Source: Epiperipatus broadwayi
Lineage: Eukaryota; Onychophora; Udeonychophora; Euonychophora; Peripatidae
DNA: 64,000 bases
Assembly (NCBI GenBank): GCA_028023455.1
Contig: JAQFVV010012671.1
Coordinates: forward strand, 682,001 to 746,000
Direction: 5' to 3'
Positions 57,626 through 64,000 of this stretch are shown in pieces. The notes beneath the pieces are model-generated. The model was not told where the DNA came from. It did no database searches and saw only the letters and a list, made by a program, of their open reading frames with translations. The position numbers and the translations under genes were made by a program. Numbering within the stretch: the first letter of the stretch is position 1; every line of letters starts with the position of its first letter.

Positions 57626-59283
57626 AGAATTTTTACAATAATATGAAAAATAGTACTATAAACTTTTATAATTTTAAGCAAACAATATATTTTTTCTCAA
57701 AAATAAATACTTTATTTTTTCAACTGCAGTTTATCGTGAATAAAAAATATGACGTAATGCTTTAGTTTGTTATTGTGGAAGTGGGAGTGCTTTAGCTGGA
57801 GTAACGAGGTTTAACGTTATTTTCTAAAATTATTTAGGCCATATTTTTTGAATGAAAATTGTTTTTTATTCATGCACATGTTTAATTATGTTTTTAATGG
57901 ACTTTTATTTCTTTTTTTTTTTAAAGCTAAATAATAAAAACACGAGGCAAAGTTTATCTTTGTTGGCTCGATGATTGTATTGTTTTGTTCGAAAACGAGG
58001 CTGCTTTATAAACTCTTTTAACCTTTTTTAATATGACATCTGGAGAATTGAAAATTGTAGAAATATTTTTAAAAAGTAACTGCCATTAATTTTTATGAAG
58101 ACTTTTTTTTTAAGCAAAAAAAAAATATATTACAGTTACTAAAATATATATGTGTAAATATTTAATGATGTATTTAATCTGATTTCTTTGTATTGGCTTT
58201 GTTTATTTTGTCTACATTTTGTTTGGGATTCCGCGTATCCGGTGGGCCAATCTTATTTTTAGAAATTTTTGCATTATATAACAGTTGTTATTCAATGCTG
58301 ATGAAATGGAAATTTTTATTATGTTTTCTGTCAAAGGCAAGCAGAGTAACCTTCATTAGTAGTAGTTTTGACTACTCTCTTAACATTATTTATTATGGCA
58401 TTTTTCATTTTGGAGCTATATTGCAAATTTTCTTGAACCGTTTTATTATCACTATATTTGTTTTAATACAAAGTTTCTGTTTTTGTAATAAATCACAACA
58501 AAATATATTCATAAACAGCATTATCAACTATATATGTTTAAAAAATAATTTAGCCTATAAAAAGGATTTTTCCAATACATAAACAATTTACAAAATTGAA
58601 TAAATAGAATCTGTCATCACATTGAGCCATTGTTTTAGGTTTTTAAAAATGTATACTAAGTTATCATAACGCTCAAATTGTTTCAAATTTTTTCACATGA
58701 ATCTGATTGGATATATTTATTTTTAATAACCTAAGATGAATATTTTTCCTAAAGGATACTTTAGTGGTTTTTATCCATACCTTTTATTTTTAAACACAGA
58801 TGTTTTACAGATTTTGACTTTATAATACATATAAGTAGTCACACCATTTATATTATTTATACTGTAAAATATGATTTCTTTTGCTGATTTTATTACTTAA
58901 ATGCCACTTAATGAAAACACAGGATTACACATACTATACATGTGTTTGTCAAATAGTATTTTTTAAAATTCTTCTACTATAATTGAAAGCAAAGAGGATT
59001 ACATATCTTTTGTCATCCTACACTTGCTCAGTATTGAAGAATATTGATTTTTATCTGACCTTGAGAGATTATGTTATAGAGTGATTAAAAAGCTGCAAGA
59101 ATATATTGTACTTTGAATTCATCATATTTTATAACTAGAAATATCTATCTATATGGGTATATATACTGTTTAAAACTTTCTGCTGGAAGACAACTTTATT
59201 AAAATTTTTACTAAATTCTTAATCTCATTATAAGGAAATCATTCATGTGTAATGAATTATATTGTCTTTTACTATAAAAAATA

Positions 59284-59341
59284 AAAATGATCTGTATGGT
59301 TAGTTGTTTAGGAAAATGATCTGTATGGTTAGTTGTTTAGG
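59284..59341. repeat. Tandem duplication, 29-bp unit
   Basis: aaaatgatctgtatggttag followed by ttgtttagg occurs twice without change; recent local duplication in the intron. Confidence 0.9.
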
Positions 59342-61484
59342 ATAATGTAGTGTTTGTGGACAAGTGGCAGGATTGAGCACTAATTTAATTAATTTGCTCA
59401 GATTTTTTTTTTTTTTTTGCTTTCAGGAAACATTTGCTTTTGAATTCATCATAGTAGTAATACTATACAAGAAGCAATGTATCCTGGATATGTACAACCT
59501 GCACAATTTATAATGTAATATTATTACAGCAATATTATAAATTCTATACTAGAATTTTTATATGAAAAATTAGTATAATTTCAGAAGTAAAAATATTATT
59601 AGTCCAGAATTATAGTTTTCCAAGAGATTAATTTCAACAACTAGATCTAATGATGGCATATAATAAAATGATTGACATTTCTAAGTTGAATACCTTCAAT
59701 TTTAAAATACACTACATAGTCTATATACAACACTATTTATTCTACCAGAAGTTTCATTCATCCAGGTGTTAATTTTTATCAGCTTATTAAAAAAAAAAAA
59801 AACTATAATAATATCAAAAGTATTTTAAAAAAATTTGAAACAAGCTTTTAATTTCCATAGCTATAAATATCTTACTGTAGATGGAATTATTTTGATTTAG
59901 TAACTTTTTTTTTTTTTTCAAATAAAACAAACATCTGATAGTTAATTAAGAAATCTAATACTTTTAGTTCTTAAGATTTCTAATTGAGACAAAATGTCTT
60001 AAGAATTGAAAGTTAAAATAAGTAAAAATCATCCGAGATTATATGCAATATATAATATGCATGATTTTAACCATATTGATCAAAAATATACTAGAATAGA
60101 GTTTACCTCTCCAAACAAACAACCTAAAAATTGTGACAAATATATAATATAGAAAGTAAACAGTACCTAATTACATTGTGTTTTATAAAATTTTGAAATC
60201 AATAAATTCATTTTTTATATATAATATAAATTATAATTAATTGTGACTAATATCAATATAAAATATTTATTACAGTAAAATATTTGTAAATAGATTAGCT
60301 TTTTATCTTTAAATTTAGTCCATTTGCAATTTATTGAGTTCCTGATTAGTTTTTTTTTTATGTGTACATTTGAATTTAAACATGATATTAATGTATAAAA
60401 CAGGATTTTTCCCTCCCCTATTTGAATTATCCATCAATACAAGAGTTGATAAACTAGGACTTTAATGTTTGGGATTTTATTTATTTTTTAAGTTAATCTA
60501 TTATATTTTTACTTGTTGTTTGAATGGAAATTAATTTTTCTGAGTAAGAAAAAAAATAATAAAACAAATTCTGCCAGCCATTTGTTAGAATATTATTTGA
60601 TATATCAGCAACTGATATATTCTTTCCTTTTTTTTTTAGTTGCAGTAAGTAATTACTGCTATACCTTATTTCTTCCTTGTTAATCATACAAAAGTCTGTG
60701 ACCTACTTATAAAATTGATAATATTGCAATTTTTTTGGTAGAAAATATTTTTAGACATAATAGTAATAAAGGTCATAGATAGTATCTCTTGTTTCTCTTT
60801 TTAGATAACTAAAATTATTTTTTAAATTCTGGCATTATTTTAACTAGACATATAATTTGTATATAGTTGTAATATATATAAGTGCATCATTCTGCCTATA
60901 TTTAATATCAAAGACATTTGAAGAAATTGAATTTCTATTTTTATCCTGAATATGTAAATAAATGTGTAATATTCAAAATGTAAATATTTATAAATTTTTT
61001 ATATATATAATGTGCATACAGATCCAACTCAGATCTGTAAAACAAAAAGACAACATGCTAGTGATAAACTTACTACTCTAATTTTTTACATAAAATTTTC
61101 AAATCATAATACGAAGTTTTTTTTCCAAACACAGCATTTTTTTAAAAATTAAAATATGAAAAATCTACCAAGTAATTGCCAGCTATTCATATTTGGAAAC
61201 TTTTCTTTAATATTCTTACTTTGCTACTCAAGAAAATCCAAGTCTGTCTTGTATTTCTGTTAGCTAAATGTGCATTTTGCTAATATATGGAGATAAAAAA
61301 GTCATACCATCTTTAAAAAATTGAAAAGTTCGATTTGAAAAATTAATTAATGTTCATAATGTTAGAATGGATTTTCAATTTGAATTAGCAGAATTAACAC
61401 ATTATCTATAATTTGTACTTATTCATAATTGTCACAATCTTAGAACATTTTTTTTTTTTAAATTTCAATAAATCTTATAACAGC

Positions 61485-62496
61485 AGCTTCACACATATAT
61501 ACATATTTTGTCATTTGTAAGAATATTTATAAAAATGCAACAGCAACAATTAGATTACATAATGATACCGGAAAAATCAACATTGAGAAAGGTGTAAGGC
61601 AAGGTGACTCCATATCTCCAAAACTTTTTACAGCAGTGCTGCAAGAAGTATTTTGTGGATTAAAATGGGAAACTAAAGGAATGAAAGTAAATGGAGAGTA
61701 TTTAAGTCATTTAGATTTTGCAGATGATGTAGTTGTTTTTGCAAATAATGCTTCAGAGCTGCAGGAAATGTTGCAGGAGTTAGCAGATGAAAGTAGAAAA
61801 GTAGGACTAAAGATAAATGTTAAAAAGACTAAAGTAATGTTTAATCGATTTGCTCAAAATATGAAAATAAAGATTGATTATGAAGAATTAGAAGAAGTTA
61901 ACAGTTACAAATACCTAGGTCAGATTATTAATACAGATGGAAACATAATGGAGGAAATTAATCATAGAATTAAACTTGGTTGGAGTGCTTTTGGTAGAAA
62001 TAACTTGATACTAAAAGAAAATATGCCTATGTGTTTGAAAAGAATGGTTTTTAACAAATGTGTTTTACCAGTTCTTACTTATGGATCTGAGATTTGGACA
62101 CTTAATAGAAGAGCAATACAAAGACTTCAGACCATTCAAAGGAGTATGGAGGGATGTATGTTGGGAGTAACAAGAAGAGATCGAAAACGCAATGTATGGG
62201 TAAGACAACAAACAGGTGTTACTGACCTTATTGAAAAAATTAAAAGATTGAAATGGAGTTGGGCTGGACATATTGCTAGAAGAAATGATAATAGATGGAC
62301 AATTGAAATTTTAAACTGGATTCCAAGAGATTGTAAAAGACCCAGAAAGAGACCACATGTGAGATGGATGGATGAAATAAGAAAATGTGCAGGGGTGTTG
62401 TGGAAAAGAGAAGCTAAAGATCGGAGAAGATGGATTAAACTTGGAGAGACCTTCATCCTGCAGTGGATTGATAATGGTTGATGATGATGATGATGA
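61485..62496 (+). mobile_element. 5'-truncated RTE-like LINE with open frame
   Basis: A non-LTR retrotransposon tail inserted in the sense direction in the PDCD4 intron. An open frame reads from about 61510 to the TGA at 62479-62481. It enters in the reverse-transcriptase fingers/palm with NATATIRLHND and GVRQGDSISPKLF (61534-61630). Next come LDFADDVVVFANNASELQEM (catalytic FADD near 61716-61727), GLKINVKKTKVM and EEVNSYKYLGQIINTDG (61893-61940). The C-terminal part has VLPVLTYGSEIWTL, WAGHIARR and RPRKRPHVRWMDEI. This is the layout of RTE/CFDP2-type LINEs. The endonuclease and the first half of RT are missing, as usual after incomplete target-primed copying. Immediately after the stop comes (GAT)n, a tail type known in RTE-like elements. 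No stop in over 310 codons indicates recent arrival. The fragment cannot move itself. Confidence 0.85.
62479..62496 (+). repeat. (TGA)n microsatellite tail of the LINE
   Basis: Six TGA/GAT units start at the LINE stop codon itself; they form the 3' end of the element. Confidence 0.8.
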
Positions 62497-64000
62497 TATG
62501 CTTTATAGTCAATTCAACTTTTTATTTACCAATTTTTTTTTTAATGTTTTAAGTGTAAAAAGTGACTTTTTATGCACAATGGAATTGGAAAAGATGATAA
62601 ATAATGTATAAGTATGACAATAACTTTTCATTGCATGTGGTAATTTTTTTTTTTTTAGGCATAACTGTGTATAAAATTGTTAGCTGAGTGAATAATTTAT
62701 ATATGATCACATATATACTATTTTATACGTATTTCTTCAAATGATAGATTTAATGATTAACACTTTTTTTATTCTTTAAATAAAATTAAAAAAATGAATA
62801 AATTCTTGTTTGCGTTAGGCAGGCAGATAGAAATATAGATAACACAATTCATTTAGATTATATATTTTTATTATTGTAATATGGTAATGAATACATAAAC
62901 TAATATTTAATATAAAAAATTACTGAGAAATTAAATAATTCAATCACAAACACTGCAGAAAAAAAAATTTTATAATTTTTTTTTTTTTATAAAAGTTAAC
63001 ACTAGTGAAAAATCATGTTTTATTATAATGGAAGATCTTGCTTCTTTGCATTCAAATCTTTTTTTTATGTTGAATCTTATTTTTAGAAACAAGCAGCCTT
63101 TCATCAGATTGTATATGACGTTAAGTTATTTAAATGTGAAATTAGGATGTGAGAATATGCATTCTTTTATTGAGAAAGATCATGCTTTTTTAACCTATGT
63201 TCTTCGCAATGTCATTTGAAAAAGTTTATGGATTTTTTTATTATTGAAATCTAATTGAGATTCATTGGTTTGGCATATTGCTATGCCTTATCAGTTGATA
63301 GGTAATTAGCTAACTTCTTCCTTCACTGGCATAATGTTCTGAAGACGGACTCTGTAGGAGAGTTTCTGCATACCAAATCTGATAATAGCAATTTCGTTGT
63401 GTACATCTGGTTCAACCCTTAACAAATTGTCTAATTTTAGAATATGAATTAACATGTCTGAATTAATATAAATCAACAGTTCCACATTCTTATTCATAAA
63501 ATTATGGGAAAAACGGATTAGTACATTGTTATGGTAGGTGATAAGCATTAGATTGAAATCTGAGAATTTACTTTGATTTCGTAGTAACCTTGAACACATT
63601 TAAGACTGTAGAAAGGAGTGTGCTGTAAATTGAAAACAGACTTTGATTTGAGGCCTTAAAGGAAATGAGTAAGGCAAAATTCAGTTCATACGTTCTTGTT
63701 GTTGCAACTGTTATTATTATATTCATTTGATAAACAAATATGTATGAGCTGCTCTCCAACATGTATCAACCAGTATGGTGGGTTTATTAGTTTTTTTTAC
63801 CCAAATTTAAGACTAAGAAACATTATGGACTTTCTTGTCAGTTGCCTGATGTTTTTAAATGAAGTATCAAGTTTTTTGTAAGGATAAAAATGTCTGTGTG
63901 AATGATTTTTTTTAAAAATTAGATATTTGCAATCATGTCAGATAAAACAAAATTATGATGATTCTTATTCTTAAGAGACTTTAAAATCATCTGCTGAAAC
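62497..64000 (+). other. PDCD4 intron, continued to window end
   Basis: No exon, RNA gene or element was recognised. The antisense frame at 63306-63599 (97 residues) has ordinary amino-acid composition, but I cannot relate it to any family, so it is left uncalled. Confidence 0.45.

Larger units (their letters stand above)
57620..61484 (+). other. PDCD4 intron, first part
   Basis: AT-rich sequence without recognisable exon; I looked for the expected GGKGVWG continuation and MA3 motifs and did not see them. The open frames at 58193-58582 and 60493-60687 are hydrophobic or low-complexity products of AT-rich DNA and are not called genes. A 29-bp tandem duplication lies at 59284-59341. Confidence 0.55.

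Noticed and set aside
58193-58582. 129-residue hydrophobic open frame in the PDCD4 intron
   Set aside because: Low-complexity F/I/L/S composition typical of AT-rich DNA, no recognisable motif, no splice context. It is too weak to call a gene.
62136-62456. 106-residue minus-strand open frame
   Set aside because: Exact antisense shadow of the LINE reverse-transcriptase frame.
63306-63599. 97-residue antisense open frame near the window end
   Set aside because: Composition is protein-like, but I could not match it to a family and saw no flanking exon signals. It may be a decayed repeat.
1-64000. CRISPR arrays, bacterial operons, riboswitches or phage genes
   Set aside because: No regular direct-repeat/spacer array, no ribosome-binding-site-led gene series and no bacterial protein families. 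The window is eukaryotic nuclear DNA.

Overview
This is an AT-rich, repeat-dense stretch of animal nuclear DNA with long non-coding gaps, many short AT microsatellites and transposons of several classes. The only host gene I can recognise is the first coding exon of PDCD4 (programmed cell death 4), a metazoan translation regulator, at 57322 to about 57619 on the + strand. There is nothing bacterial, organellar or CRISPR-like. An invertebrate is likely (AT content, Gypsy and RTE-like elements, a SPIN-like hAT). I cannot tell from the sequence whether it is a mollusc, a chelicerate or another group.

Layout. 1-11 kb: three hAT-type DNA elements with 8-bp target duplications (252-1023, 7499-7997 and a 2.6-kb SPIN-like element with a dead Buster/ZBED5-type transposase at 8166-10757), plus hairpin elements. 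11-22 kb: mostly empty AT-rich DNA with a TA-flanked TIR element (14124-15498), a ~312-bp direct repeat and foldback elements. 22.8-37 kb: a nested block. A decayed minus-strand Gypsy retrotransposon (integrase to gag, 22860-26090, gag resuming at 34557) is split inside gag by a + strand LTR retrotransposon with unusually long LTRs (26091-34556, 5-bp target duplication). A decayed minus-strand RTE/CFDP2-like LINE (about 35000-37040) abuts it.

38-53 kb: a second nested block. Another decayed minus-strand Gypsy-like element (about 41160-52900, diverged end repeats, gag at the right and pol at the left) is interrupted by a + strand LTR element (43779-49704) whose 5' LTR carries a private 228-bp promoter duplication. 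53-55.6 kb: a TIR element holding a short TTAGGG array, then a ~700-bp foldback element. 57-64 kb: PDCD4 promoter, 5' UTR and first coding exon, followed by an intron that runs past the window end and hosts a 5'-truncated, open-frame LINE fragment in the sense direction.

There is no multi-gene pathway here. The interest lies in the transposon archaeology: nested insertions that can be ordered in time, a primer-binding-site-like motif repeated across an LTR boundary, and a PDCD4 exon that seems to end at a GC donor site. Protein matches are from reading translations against remembered families; no database search was run.
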